Positions 24,389 to 35,314 of a DNA stretch of 64,000 nucleotides are shown here, one piece after another; within the stretch, counting starts at the first letter, position 1; each line of letters starts with the position of its first letter. This stretch comes from Acanthosoma haemorrhoidale (taxonomy: Eukaryota > Arthropoda > Insecta > Hemiptera > Acanthosomatidae), in the NCBI GenBank assembly GCA_930367205.1, contig OV884011.1, positions 88,893,474 to 88,957,473 on the forward strand. Direction: 5' to 3'. The notes under the pieces were generated by a model. It ran no database searches. It had not been told where the DNA came from and saw only the letters and a list, made by a program, of their open reading frames with translations. A program made the translations under genes and the position numbers.

Positions 24389-24495
24389 TCAGCTTTAGCC
24401 CCAGACCACACATCCTAACTAGAATGTAGCTACGTTACCTCTTAATATTTATATATACCAATGTTTTGCTTGTACTTCATAATAAAGCTTTTAGA
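24389..24495 (+). repeat. Dispersed 3'-end repeat (family U), copy 1
   Basis: The block cagctttagccccagacc...gcttgtacttcataataaag is shared with 26,563-26,720 and, more weakly, 60,165-60,305. All three copies are on the plus strand and end at a cataataaa polyadenylation-like signal, so they are probably the 3' UTR of one retroelement or a processed RNA. Confidence 0.65.
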
Positions 24496-24774
24496 TAACA
24501 GGATTTGGGATTGTTTGACTACCACTCTGACGGACAGGCTAAGAAGGCTCCAGGCAATATTAACAGAGCTGGGACCGTTCACTGGAAGGTGCGTTTCAAC
24601 GCTTTACGCAGGTTATACAGAAACAATACATTTAATACAGACCACATGGAAGACTTCGTCAACAGCAATAAAATATACTAAGGTATTATTTTTAAAGACA
24701 GTGTAATTTTATATATATATTATGACAAGAACAGGTATAAGAGATATTTTAGATAGAAAAAGACAAGATAAAAT

Positions 24775-25790
24775 AATATAAGATGTTATCTACTTCTGCT
24801 ATGATCTTTGTAGTGTCCTCTTTTGCGAACTAGAACTTTATAGGACAGAAAGATTTGATAGAGGAAGAGGAAGGATTGACCCAGCACGCACTGTGATGCT
24901 GGTGCCGATGTCGTTAGTTTCAGACAACTTCAAAGGTACGAGAGATACCATGAACACAGCAGCGTCAGATATGTCAGGGGCACTGAAATTTTGCTTGTAG
25001 GTCCCTTGGCTAGAAGCTCCATCGCAGCCCCATTTTGAAATCAACATCAAAATTTTACCCTGAGGGAGATCGCCAGCCATTTTTAATGAAATCAGCAACC
25101 TAGTGACGGTTTTATCTAATAAGCTTTGAAGTGCTACACTTACTTGCCTTTGTTTCAGAGACAAGCATATCCGGGTAGCAATCCTTTTTCGCTTGCAATA
25201 GTGCTTTATATGAAGGAAATACATTCCAACCGTTGCTTAAGATCTCGGATCGAATTCGGTTGTATTGGTATTTTGTTTTGACAAACAGAGCAAGGGCTTC
25301 TTCTTTTGATAGCGCATCGCTTTCGGTCTCCTTCGGTTCGGTCCCGAACAAATTTGAAAGGCTTCCTACATTGCTCATGAGCTCTGAAATTTTTTTTGAA
25401 AGATGTGTGAGCCCGTTTTTTGTCAAACTATACTCCATTGCATATTGGAGTTCAAAAAATTGAATATAACTCACTCAATTCCTTACCTTTGCGTTTTTTC
25501 GACTTTTCACAGAGGTCCTCGAAAGCCTTTTTCGGTCGTCCGAAATCTTTTGGTTCTAGGAAAGGTACACATTTGTACTCATAAAAACATTCATTCAGCC
25601 AAAAATCGTTTTTAAAAAAAAAAACGGTCCTTGTTTCGACTTGAAGTATCCCACTTATTATTAAATTTTGAAATAAAATTCTTCCTTAAGTCATTCCGTA
25701 AATCTTCCTCCCGGTTCGCATCAATGATATTGTACTTCTCTATAAGGTAATTCACAACACTGTCTACTTCGCGATTATTTGATTATAACA
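24775..25790 (-). pseudogene. RAG1-like / Transib-type recombinase, N-terminal half, decayed
   Basis: Minus-strand blocks in order: NNREVDSVVNYLIEKYNI (about 25,775-25,720), KDFGRPKKAFEDLCEKSKK (about 25,545-25,490), then an open frame 25,112-25,474 with SKEEALALFVKTKYQYNRIR and AKKDCYPDML, then an overlapping frame with SKWGCDGASSQGTYKQNF (Asp codon at 25,021-25,023), AAVFMVSLVPLKL, and after a frame change WVNPSSSSIKSFCPIKF (near 24,885-24,835). The CDG block, the hydrophobic (V/F)xxSxxPL(K/R)L block and the NPxPSSxxFCxPI block are arranged like the first-Asp region of the RAG1/Transib catalytic core; assignment is from memory of that family. The second Asp, the Glu and the C-terminal domains are missing. 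At least three frame changes or stops make it dead. An uncharacterised domesticated or unclassified transposase is the alternative. Confidence 0.5.
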
Positions 25791-26560
25791 CATTTACCAA
25801 CTCCAAATACGGCTCTTTTATAACATAAACCATGATTATTAACTTTAGAATGTTGGTAACAACTAAGTCAGAAGATCAACAAGGACTGGACCACATTGGT
25901 ATATTTCTTTCATTTTTAATAGAGAGTTAAATACTCAGAATGGAAATAAACAGACGCGTTTGTCTCCACTAATAAGGATCTAGAATCAAGGGTCGCACTC
26001 GGTCGCAGCTAATTTGTGTTCTAATCGCTTCTCCATACTTGTATGAACACGAATCAACTTCATTTTCAAAAGCGGGTGGAAGCGGTCGATTTATAAGCTT
26101 CTAAAAGAATAAATAATGTATAAAAACTAGAATTTTTCTTATATTTAACGATCTAAGCGCACGTTATCGTTACATTTTCCTGAGTGTGAATAACGCGCTA
26201 GCTTCATTGTTTGCCCTGTAAAAGAAAGCCACTGAAAGCCAATTTTAAAATAAGCTTGAAATATCTTTTTCCCGTCATTACAAAACTTGGCTTTTCCTCG
26301 CGATTTTCTCGTTTGTTCTTAACCCCTTACTCTTTCTTCAAGTAGATGAGCTTACAATATAACGTCCATAGCTTAGAAACCATCGGTTCTGAATACCTTA
26401 GCTACCTCTCTATCTGAATTATAATACCATTTTATGGCCTACGAAGGTGTCAAAAATAAGACTTTTGTCCCGTTTTTCGTCGTTAGGAACCAGTGTGCAG
26501 CGCGGAAAATTCAAATTAAAGAGAGCATAATTTCTTTACATACATACGTACATACATATA
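25791..26560. other. Intergenic upstream of the RAG1-like remnant
   Basis: This is where the 5' end or terminal inverted repeat of the RAG1-like element would be expected on the minus strand. I see no inverted repeat partner on the other side and no additional coding blocks. Confidence 0.4.
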
Positions 26561-26562
26561 TG

Positions 26563-26720
26563 TCTGAGCTTTAGCCCCAGACCCTACTCGTCCCTAGACA
26601 TTCCACCCAGTAAGTAGTAACGTAATTCTTAATATTTGTATATAACATTGTTCCGCTTGTACTTCATAATAAATCTTTTCTTTCTTTTCTTTTAAAAGAC
26701 TCTCCTCTACAAAGATTATT
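26563..26720 (+). repeat. Dispersed 3'-end repeat (family U), copy 2
   Basis: Matches copy 1 from gagctttagccccagaccc to cttgtacttcataataaa, and shares the further downstream block ctcctctacaaagattat with the 60-kb copy. It is preceded by a (cata)n-type run (26,538-26,562). Confidence 0.65.
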
Positions 26721-28060
26721 TAATTATTGATAGTCGTGAAGATCCCTGAATAAGTGACACGTCGACTGGTGATGTAAAACAAAATATTTATATAACAGAT
26801 ATTCTAAGGTTCTGAACCCTTATTTAAAAAAATTTGTTTTTTTGCATAGCGCAATTTTTAAAATAAAGATGTATCTAAAGTGTTACCTGTTTAGAATAAT
26901 AAAATAATTTATGATTAATTTGGAAAGTAAATGAATGGAATGAATTGTAATGGTCTCTAAAAATATCCAATAATTAGAGAAGTAGTCAATTCATTTTTAT
27001 AAAATTCAAGTACTGCTTATTTAATACGTTGGAAGTAAATAAATATAACTATCATTGATTATAACCAACCTTTTCATTAAATGAAGTAGGTAATGTGAAG
27101 ATGATTTTGCCCTGATGGCAGTATGCACGCAATCTCAACCCTCTCCTCTAACCAACGCCCTGCTCTAAATAACGATATTAACTATATTTTATTTTTATAG
27201 TGAATTAATTTTGAGGTCTTCTTAATTTTTTCTAAATACAAATTCAAAAGTATACGTAGGCTTCCCTTGAGATATGAGAACTTAATAGCTTTATAATCCA
27301 ATCATTTGGTTTAAAAAAATTACTATGGCGCAATATTATTCTATAAAGTAACAGCTATTTATTGTATTAGTGTTTTTATTGTTATTTCGTTTGTATTGCG
27401 CCCCCTTAAGGGTAGGGTTACGCATATAACACCTTCGTCAGTGTCAGCTTCAGTTTATTTTAACACAATGTAATAAAATCTCCCGGATCAAACTGGCATC
27501 GTACTTATTGAAGCTTAGTGGCCTAGATTCCTCTATATGTCTCAATATTTGATCAAATGGTTTGCTTCCACTTCTCGGTTATGTCCGTTTCTAGTGCTGC
27601 ATAGTTAGAACAATTGGACAGCACACACTTTCGCATTGTTCGCATGCTTGTTATATTAATTTGAACAGTGTGCAGTGTGAGAAGGCGCCAACTTCAATAC
27701 TCGGCCTGACCAATTCAGTTCTTCCTGTGCCATCTAATAACTGTTCTTTTGCACCTCTTACGATCTTGATGATTGTTCATTTTGAAACACTGTTCCATCC
27801 CAATGCTTGTTGAAGCAGGTCATTTTGTCTATGCAATAGTATAACTAGAAAGCGTGGTGAGGTTAAATACAAACCAGTATGTTTCTAGTATTTACATAAT
27901 AAAACAAAAAGAATAGTATACATATATTATATTGTTTGAGACATTATAATAAATAAATAAATAAAAAAAGATGACAAAACATATCAGTTAGACGAAACTA
28001 GACAAACCATTGTGGTGTTGCTTGCGTTTATGTAATTTCTCTGTGTGAAGTAATGTGAAT
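26721..28060. other. Intergenic, nothing recognised
   Basis: AT-rich with no open frame above 60 codons and no repeat partner seen in the window. Confidence 0.5.
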
Positions 28061-28069
28061 TCTTAAGTC

Positions 28070-28418
28070 CAGGAGCAAACAACGTCGTCGGCCAGAAGAA
28101 GAGAAGCCAGCCACAGGTAGCTCAAGAAGTTTGAGGCCTTCAGTCTCTTTTGCTGATGCCGTTCGGAACAGAGAGCAGTCACAGGCATTGCCCACTCCTT
28201 CTCCGCAAGTTCTTCTTCCCCAGTACTCCGTTCATCCCAACAACCAACAAACTCACCTGCTGTATACGTGCTCTGTCTGCCAGCAAGGCCCCCACCCGGC
28301 CAACTACAAGAGCTGCGAGGCTTACAGAACGCTGAAGTCCAGGAGCGAACAACGCCGTCGGCCAGAAGAGAAGAAGCGGCCCAGCCAGAGATTTGAGGCC
28401 TTCAGTCTCTTCTGCTGA
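28070..28418 (+). pseudogene. Jockey-A ORF1 C-terminus with duplicated segment
   Basis: ORF1 of Jockey-clade LINEs is a gag-like nucleic-acid-binding protein. The frame ends at 28,418 and includes LRPSVSFADAVRNREQSQ, then a CCHC knuckle (CSVCQQGPHPANYKSC, about 28,272-28,320), then EAYRTLKSRSEQRRRPE. At 59.4 kb the knuckle remnant comes before the SVSFADAV segment; here SVSFADAV comes first and the knuckle follows. The stretch tccaggagc.aacaacg.cgtcggccagaag occurs at about 28,068-28,100 and again at about 28,338-28,370. A tandem duplication or template jump of some 270 bases has therefore placed part of the tail ahead of the knuckle. The second tail ends early at TGA in FEAFSLFC. Confidence 0.8.
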
Positions 28419-28682
28419 TGTAGATCAGAACAAAGAGCAGTAAGAGGCACTACCCACTACTCGTCCGCAAGTTCCTCTTCCCATTCCGTTCATCCCGTCA
28501 ACCCACAAACTCCATCCCATCCTCAACCACACATCTAGCATATCCCTCCACCTTCAAGTTCTTTGGATCTAACCAGCCTTCTAACCATATATCTTACAGA
28601 GTTCAGAACCCTAATTACCCCTCTCATTTCCCTTCTTACAAATATTGTCACCTACCTCATATCTATTAAACAAAACCCATGT

Positions 28683-30920
28683 GTGGATCCTTCCGACTCC
28701 TTATCTATTCTCCTTTAGAATGCGAATGGTATTCACACCCACACTAACGAACTAACAGCACTAATTCACGACAAAAACATCCACGTAGCTCTCATTACAG
28801 ACAAGACTTACGAGTAAACGACCTTTTACAGTTCGACAGTACCAGATATATCGAACTGATCACCCAGATGGAAGAGCACATGCAGGCACCGCTGTCGTTG
28901 TCCATAACTCCATTTCCCATCACCCAGTCCCTTTGGTATCACATGTTTTTCTACAATCCACTGCAGTGTCAATCAGCACCTTCACATTTTCCCTTACCCT
29001 AGCATCAGTGTACTGCCCTCCCAATAAATCTATTTCTGATTCCCAATTCATCTCCTTTCCATTGGACTCCATCGGGCATCGTTTCCTTGTGGGTGGGGAC
29101 TTTAACGCAAAGCACCAACACTGGGGCTCAAGATCCCCAAATACGCGAGGACATGCTTTGCTGTCTGCACTCACATGAAAACATTGCTCCACTATCTCTC
29201 CTATCAGACCCCAACCAAAATCCAGATCTTCTTGACTTTTTCTTCTACAATAGTTTAGGAACACTAAAGTATTCACTCACGCGCCTCGATGACCTCTCCT
29301 CCGACCATAACCCCTTATTATTAACCATTTCCCTAAGACCAATTCATAAACTGCCTCCTCCTTCATTTATTAGGGGCCCAGTTGATTGGGACCACTTCCG
29401 CCAGATTCTTACAGACTCTGTAGACCTCAATGTACCTCTGGAAACATCCCAAGACCTTGATGATGCAGTGCATTCCTTCACTTCTCTGATCCAGAGGTTG
29501 GCCTGGGTGGCAACGTCACCCGACCGTCATCTAAAAAATCTCAATCAAAATCCTTTACGTCAGTTTCTCAAGGACCTAATCCAATTCACCCCCGGATGAT
29601 GGGTCCTGGGCGGCTTCGGATCGCGAGAGGACGGAGGAATTCACACTGCATCTTTCCCGTACTTTCACTCCTCATCTTACTCCTCAAAACAATACTCAAC
29701 GCTCAACTGTTGAAGATTTCCTCACTTCACCTATCCCTCTCTCGCTTCCACCAAAAGCCGTTAGCCCCTCCCTCTGAGGTCAAATATATTCTGAAAAAAT
29801 TACCTAATAGAAACTCTTCAGGATATGATCTCCTTACTCCTCTAATCCTCCTAAAGCCATAATCCTCCTAACCTACGTTGATAATTGCGTTATTCCAAAG
29901 ACGCACATTCCTCTCCTCTGGAAACAGTTCATTATAGTCCATTGTAGAAACCAAACAATACTGCACTGCTGCGTTTCTGGACATAGCTCAAGCTTTTGAC
30001 AGGGTCTGGCACGCAGGTTTGCTTTACAAGCTCAAAGGATATTTACCGCAGGCCCTATTCCTAATCCTACACTCCTACCTTTCAAACCGCTTCTTTCAAG
30101 TCCGCTGTGGTTTAGAATATTTTAACTACTGTCCCATTAAAGCAGGAGTTCCACAGGGTAACGTCCTGGATCTCATCCTCTATAATCTATGCACCGCTGA
30201 TGTCCCCTCTACCACCAATAACTTCTTGGCAACATTTGCAGATGACACTGCAGTCTTATCAACCCATCCAGACCCTGATAGAGCATCGTAAAACCTTCAA
30301 CAACACCTTGACGAGATCGAGTATTGGTGCAATCAATGGCGAATCAAAGTAAATGAAGCAAAATGTTCCCAACTAACCTTTACCTTCTGCCGCAAGTCCT
30401 GTCCGCCAGTCTTTTTAAATTCGATTCCTCTCCCTTTGTCTGAGACAGTACGGCATTTAGGCATCCATCTCGACAAAAGACTGACAAGAATCCCACACAC
30501 GAGGCTAAAAAGACAAGAACTATACAGACGCTTTGGACAACTGTACAGACTACTTCGAAGGACATCCCATCTCTCAATAGAAAAAAAACTACTTATTTAC
30601 AAAGTTATACTTAAACCAATCTGGACATACGGTATAGAGCTATTGGGACTGCAAAAAAGTCGAAGATCAAGCGTATCCAATCCTTTCAATCAAAAGTCCT
30701 GAGAACAATAGTACATGACCCTTACTACGTCAGCAACCAAACCCTTCATAATGATCTGAATATACCCTACATTCTTGAACTTATCCCTTCCAAGTTCATA
30801 AAATTTCATAGTAACGTATCAAACCACCCTAATTTCCTAGCACAGTCATTGCACTGCACCACTCATTCCTATAATCCTCCTCGGATACTAAAACGGCAGT
30901 GGCCTCGTGGCCTGCTATAA
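28683..30920 (+). pseudogene. Jockey-A ORF2 (endonuclease-RT), degenerate
   Basis: The AP-like endonuclease nicks target DNA and the RT copies the element RNA at the nick. Endonuclease landmarks: a NANG block (about 28,720), GGDFNAKHQHWGS (about 29,092-29,130) and SSDHNPL (about 29,296-29,316). RT landmarks: SEVKYILKKLPNRNSSGYD (29,776-29,832), AGVPQGNVLD (about 30,142-30,171), the catalytic FADDTAVL (about 30,238-30,261), LGIHLDKRLT (about 30,457-30,486) and LKPIWTYGIELLG (about 30,610-30,650), typical of the Jockey clade. Multiple frameshifts and stops are present, and the segment between 29,862 and 29,960 is shortened. The first codon region is in frame with ORF1 and lacks an ATG. Confidence 0.88.
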
Positions 30921-31212
30921 ATGCGTGACAGTGGAATTCCTGGCAATGGCAAGTTTCTCTAATCATGTCCTGAGCGTCTGTGGCTCTCGCGGTCTTTTCC
31001 ACTTACGCGGCTGACGTAGGAGCGTGGGGGACTTCCCAAGACTCCGCTTCCTCCTACGCACGCGAGGGAGGTGACAACCATGTGGACTTGGGGGGCCTCT
31101 GGGGTGTTTGTATATGTAGTATGAATGAAAATTGTAAATTGGTATGAACAAGATCATTTATCACAATTACTTATAGCCCAATCAGGCAAATTGTAATTTG
31201 GTCATAATAAAG

Positions 31213-32145
31213 TTGTTGTAAATAAGTGATGTAATGTATTTTCACAGTGTTTAGATTGATCCATAAATTTTATGTGGTAATTGCTTTTAATACATTATGA
31301 ATATAATCAGATTAGCATACTTCGTGCAACTTAACTATTAAAGTTTACCTAGGTTTTTCAATATTACTCTTAGAAACTTATTTTGGTTGATTTGAAGTGT
31401 CCTGGTATTGGTATGATTTGCTCAGCACCAATCAGGTGGGAATTAATGAGGATTTTATTAACGAATTGTAAATGATTAGTTGAGGACAGATGATAGTAGT
31501 AGTAGGTTTATATGTGGTGTTAAGTATCCTTCCATACCCGGACATCCAACTACGTAAAAAAAAGCGTCAAACTAATCGTTCATCTTCAAAATTCAACGAT
31601 TCAAAAATGTTAGAACAACCTATTCAATGAAATCCCCTTGACAACATTGATAGCGAACAACTACTATTGCGCTACTAGTGGGCGAGATGTGATTTCGGAC
31701 AGGAAATAGAAGACAAAATAGAAATAAACTTTGTTAAAGGAAAGGAAGATGAGCCAGACCATTTTAAAACCATTGATAAATTGCCTATTTCTTCCCAAGA
31801 GTCATTCCATGCATTTGACGTAAGTTTATTTAATCACTCATTCAATATATATTTTGATTTTAAGGAGTATATATCTACTTGTATCATTCATTCATTTTGT
31901 CATTTCGCACCTGCTAATGTCATGCTCATGAGGCACTGGCGAGACATCGCTGCTCGGGCCCAAAAAAAACAACAAATATTGTGGAGTAAATTGTAAAGTT
32001 CATCCTATAAAATAAATGTATAATTACTTATATTTTTCTTTATTTGGTACATATCCTAGTCGTCCTCCCATATACGGATCACATTCGCCCACATTAATCC
32101 GGACACGAGAGTCTACTTTACCTACAGTATTTACTATTTTGGTCT
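31213..32145. other. Intergenic, nothing recognised
   Basis: The 71-codon frame at 31,781-31,996 (plus) has no known motif. No repeat partner seen. Confidence 0.45.
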
Positions 32146-32147
32146 TT

Positions 32148-32275
32148 TTTCGCCTTGAGAAAGGTTTTTTGAGATGGTTTAGACATATAGAGAGGATATA
32201 CGAAAGGAGATAGACAAAGCAATTACACAAGACGAGTTTGAAGGAGTCGACCTCAACGAACATACCTCAATCAGA
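32148..32275 (+). pseudogene. LINE RT C-terminal scrap (LRWFxHIER motif)
   Basis: The frame contains EKGFLRWFRHIERIYERR, a stop, then TKQLHKTSLK. The pattern LxWFGH(V/I)ERM...R..K is typical of the extreme C-terminus of some animal LINE reverse transcriptases (RTE/CR1-like and related). Nothing upstream matches an RT core, so only the tail survives. It is a different family from Jockey-A. Confidence 0.5.
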
Positions 32276-32768
32276 TTGAGGTAGTATTAGTGTTTAGTGG
32301 TGTCAAAGACCAGCCTAGGAGTTTCCTAATTAAGATAATAACAATCTACCTACCTATATAGTTTATGCTCAAAAAAAAGTTAGCTCTCAAAAGAAATATG
32401 TAGAAATGGAACTCTTGATATTTTGATTTGTTGGTTGGCTAATGATTTTGTCGGGCCAGTATTATAGACCGCGTGTTTGCATAGCGTAAAAGAAAGTTGA
32501 TAATTACATTACTTTCCTATGATAATGAGATCTATCACATAGTTTCCCAGACTTTCTAATACTAAGAGATCTGCGGAATCATTCAACTGACCTTTTGTAT
32601 GCTTCTCAATATTTTATATTAATATTATTATTAAATTAATTATTATGGAATGAAATATAGTTCAGTTTCTTGATTTTTTTTTTTTTTTGTTAAATAGAGC
32701 CTGGGCTCTCATTTAAAAACATAAAGTAATGCATTGTTATCATTATTGCCCGGGTTTTTCAATTTTAT

Positions 32769-33032
32769 ATATCTGTACCTCGGAGGGATACAACACTATG
32801 TCCATTTTCATAACTTTACAGGAGAGGAGTTTTAAACTTTTTTTCAACAAAAAGTGTTTGTATTGGCACAGCTATTTATTGAGATGTTGAAACAATATTT
32901 TACCAGAACATTCTATTTATTGTTATTTACATCATGCAGTTGTTATAAAATGAAAAAAAACCTTTTTTACGGTTTTTTTTCACTTGGACAAAAAAATGGA
33001 CATAGTGTTGTATCCCTCCGAGGTACAGATAT
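32769..33032. mobile_element. MITE with perfect 40-bp terminal inverted repeats
   Basis: The left terminus 32,769-32,808 (atatctgtacctcggagggat...tccatttt) and the right terminus 32,993-33,032 are exact reverse complements over 40 bases. The element is 264 bases long, the interior is AT-rich and non-coding, and AT/TA dinucleotides flank both ends, consistent with Tc1/mariner-type target choice. Open frames crossing it are chance. Perfect arms suggest recent mobility or conversion. No autonomous partner is in the window. Confidence 0.88.
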
Positions 33033-33039
33033 ATGTTGT

Positions 33040-34760
33040 AATATTTTGATTTTAATGTTTTATGATTATTTATCGACAGCTTCCTAATAAATGAAATTTG
33101 AACGAAAAACAAATTATGTTTTAGTATTACATCCGGATGTAAAAATAATGGTTTTGTACTAGAGCAGCTGTATTATTTATATGTATTTCGGATTTTGTAG
33201 TCATGAAGATTTACAACTGAATAAATGAATTCACTTGAATATTTAACTAAAAATTATCATCTCAGTTTTTAAGAACCACAGATGACCATTGCAGTACAGT
33301 CCGGTGTTCTCTGGAACACCTAATTATTATAAAGGATTATTTACCTCCTTAACGCGTGACGGAGAACTTGAGATATTAATTATTACTGTGGACCAGTCGT
33401 CCACGTTTGAAGGAATTTAGCACTTACTTTCTATTTGATCAGAGCATCCCTGATCCAAAACTGGATTATCTGCACCATGAGCACGCACTTCAATGCTTCT
33501 TAACTACTGAGAGCATGAAATCAAATTCAACGATTGCTTACCGGAAATTTCTTCATGGAATATGCTGATGAGACAAGAATTTCTTTTGCTTGAAGAATAC
33601 AATGTATAAACTTTATATTGATAATATGTTTATACATTTAAACCTTTTAGTAACCATTTTTTCTTCAGACATAGCTTATCCCTTATTCAGTTACAATTTC
33701 AAATAGAATGTTAATGTGTAAGAGAAAAAAAACAACTCAGGCGTGACACAGAATATTATTTTTACTACCATGTATATATGGTGGTCACAGTCGAATCATA
33801 CCTTCACCGCCTGCCTAAATGTGGGAAGTGTGAACTTCGGCCAATGTTCGAGGCCATGTACCACATTTAGTTCTTCAGGAAATCGATTAGGATGAGTAAG
33901 AAAACACGAGAGCTCAAGCTAGTTTTCTTCTAGTTGGCGCTCTGTACTGTCCCAACAGTCCCTTTCCACTACCCGTAATTGAATGGCACTGGGCGAGTCG
34001 ATATTTTTTATTATCTAAATGTAATTTGCTTAATAACTAGAAACGTGACCCGCCTGAACACACAAAACCAACGCCCCTCCTCATATATAGCCTATGAAGA
34101 ATGATGCCAATGAGTTGGTCGTCTGCAAAAATAACAAATGATTTCAAGATTTACTGGTTATATTAAAAGTTATGCTATTGTTAAAAATATATTGGATTTT
34201 TGGACGCTATTAAGTTTTATGTGATAAACAAATTTACTCTCCTTATCATGCTTTATATATGCTTAAATTGCTTTATTAACTTATTTTTTACTGTGCAATT
34301 ATTTGCTACTATTAGTCTTTTGGTAGTTACTCAGCTGAACAGGAAATGTACTTCACATGATCAAATGAAGGTGCTGTTAGATAGGAATAATAAAGTCAGG
34401 TTGGTACGAAAGTAGATATCTTGACCAGGTCCTGAGAAATATTTGTAGAAAATGTTTAGGAAGAATGTGCTCCAAAGTAATATTTCTAAAGAATTAAAAA
34501 AATATATAATTATTAATACAAATATAAATATTTTTTTGTTTCTGAGGATTATGGTTTTAAATATTTCCCTTAAAATGTGTAACAATTAGTTTACATATAG
34601 TGCATTATATACATATTATATACAGCATTCCTAATACGGCACATTTGATTCTTAACTACTAACTACTTCACCTGTTATAAGCCAGTAGTGGACATAACTC
34701 ATTTTTTTATTATAGTAAATCTTATTTTTATTCAGTTCAACTTTTATTTTTCTACTCCAA
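33040..34760. other. Intergenic, nothing recognised
   Basis: AT-rich with a more mixed stretch at 33,780-34,090. Open frames 34,200-34,415 (plus) and 34,361-34,585 (minus) are hydrophobic and AT-driven, with no motif. Confidence 0.45.
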
Positions 34761-34764
34761 TAAC

Positions 34765-34985
34765 AGTACTGCACCTGTGCTAAACTTTAACAAAACGTAT
34801 TTGATTAGGTCGTAGAACTGTTTCAACAGACTATTGGGTGAGCTGTCTACAGCTGAGTGGATTGTAAAGCTGTGGACTGTATTTGCTTAGTGTATGGTGG
34901 TCATTTCATATACAACGCGGCCATATTTAGAGGCTGGTAGTAGACCATCTGTGCTAGTGATAAGAGTGGGGTGGCCGGCTAGACC
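34765..34985 (+). repeat. Jockey-A putative 5' UTR, copy 2
   Basis: From agtactgcacctgtgctaaac to gataagagtggggt it matches 3341-3598 block for block: cgtagaactgtttcaaca, gagctgtctacagctgagtgg, the tgtggactgtatttgct block, and gtgctagtgataagagtgggg. It lies about 330 bases upstream of the next Jockey-A ORF2 copy. The assignment to the 5' UTR rests on this position, on the same arrangement at 58.7 kb, and on the mini-copy at 3.3 kb. Confidence 0.6.
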
Positions 34986-35147
34986 CTCACAACCTCTACA
35001 GTGGCTTACTGCTAGCATCGTAGGCTCTTATATAGAATACGTTCAATTAAGGCTAGCTTCGACAACTTATTTTTTATTTTAAAAAAAAATATTTAAAAAT
35101 TCTAAAAAATATTGTTGATAATGAGACATGCGTTACTATCAACGAGT

Positions 35148-35291
35148 GATGTCTGAAAATAAAAAAAAAAACTGTCAACGTCTCTGGGAACAACACCAAC
35201 TCCGTCGCCTATCAAACGATGATCTAATACAAATGTGCCTGTAAATTCTTCAGCACCCAGCAGTTCAATGGAATAATTACCACTATCACAA
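35148..35291 (-). other. Possible exon-like coding segment, unknown
   Basis: On the minus strand a 65-codon frame (35,102-35,299) contains CDSGNYSIELLGAEEFTG and DHRLIGDGVGVVPRD, with balanced composition unlike the AT-driven chance frames around it. It is preceded by a pyrimidine-rich run ending in gattgctag, which looks like a splice acceptor. No convincing donor follows; instead a poly(T) stretch ending in ttttcag is seen. It could be an orphan exon, a retroelement domain or chance. I do not recognise the protein. Confidence 0.3.
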
Positions 35292-35314
35292 CCTAGCAAT
35301 CAAAACAACAAACA

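Larger units (their letters stand above)
28064..31212 (+). mobile_element. Jockey-A LINE, longest copy (ORF1 tail to 3' end)
   Basis: About 3.15 kb containing, in order, the C-terminal part of ORF1 with a zinc knuckle, a degenerate ORF2 (endonuclease, RT, C-terminal region), a stop at 30,918-30,920, and a 3' UTR of about 290 bases ending in cataataaag. It is truncated inside ORF1 at the 5' side; no poly(A) or convincing target-site duplication remains. ORF2 lacks some internal pieces that the 36-kb copy keeps (compare 36,300-36,640). It is markedly richer in G+C and C-rich on the coding strand compared with its surroundings. It is the reference copy for recognising the other pieces. Confidence 0.9.

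Noticed and set aside
28920..29276. 118-codon minus-strand open frame
   Set aside because: Antisense shadow of the Jockey-A endonuclease on the plus strand.
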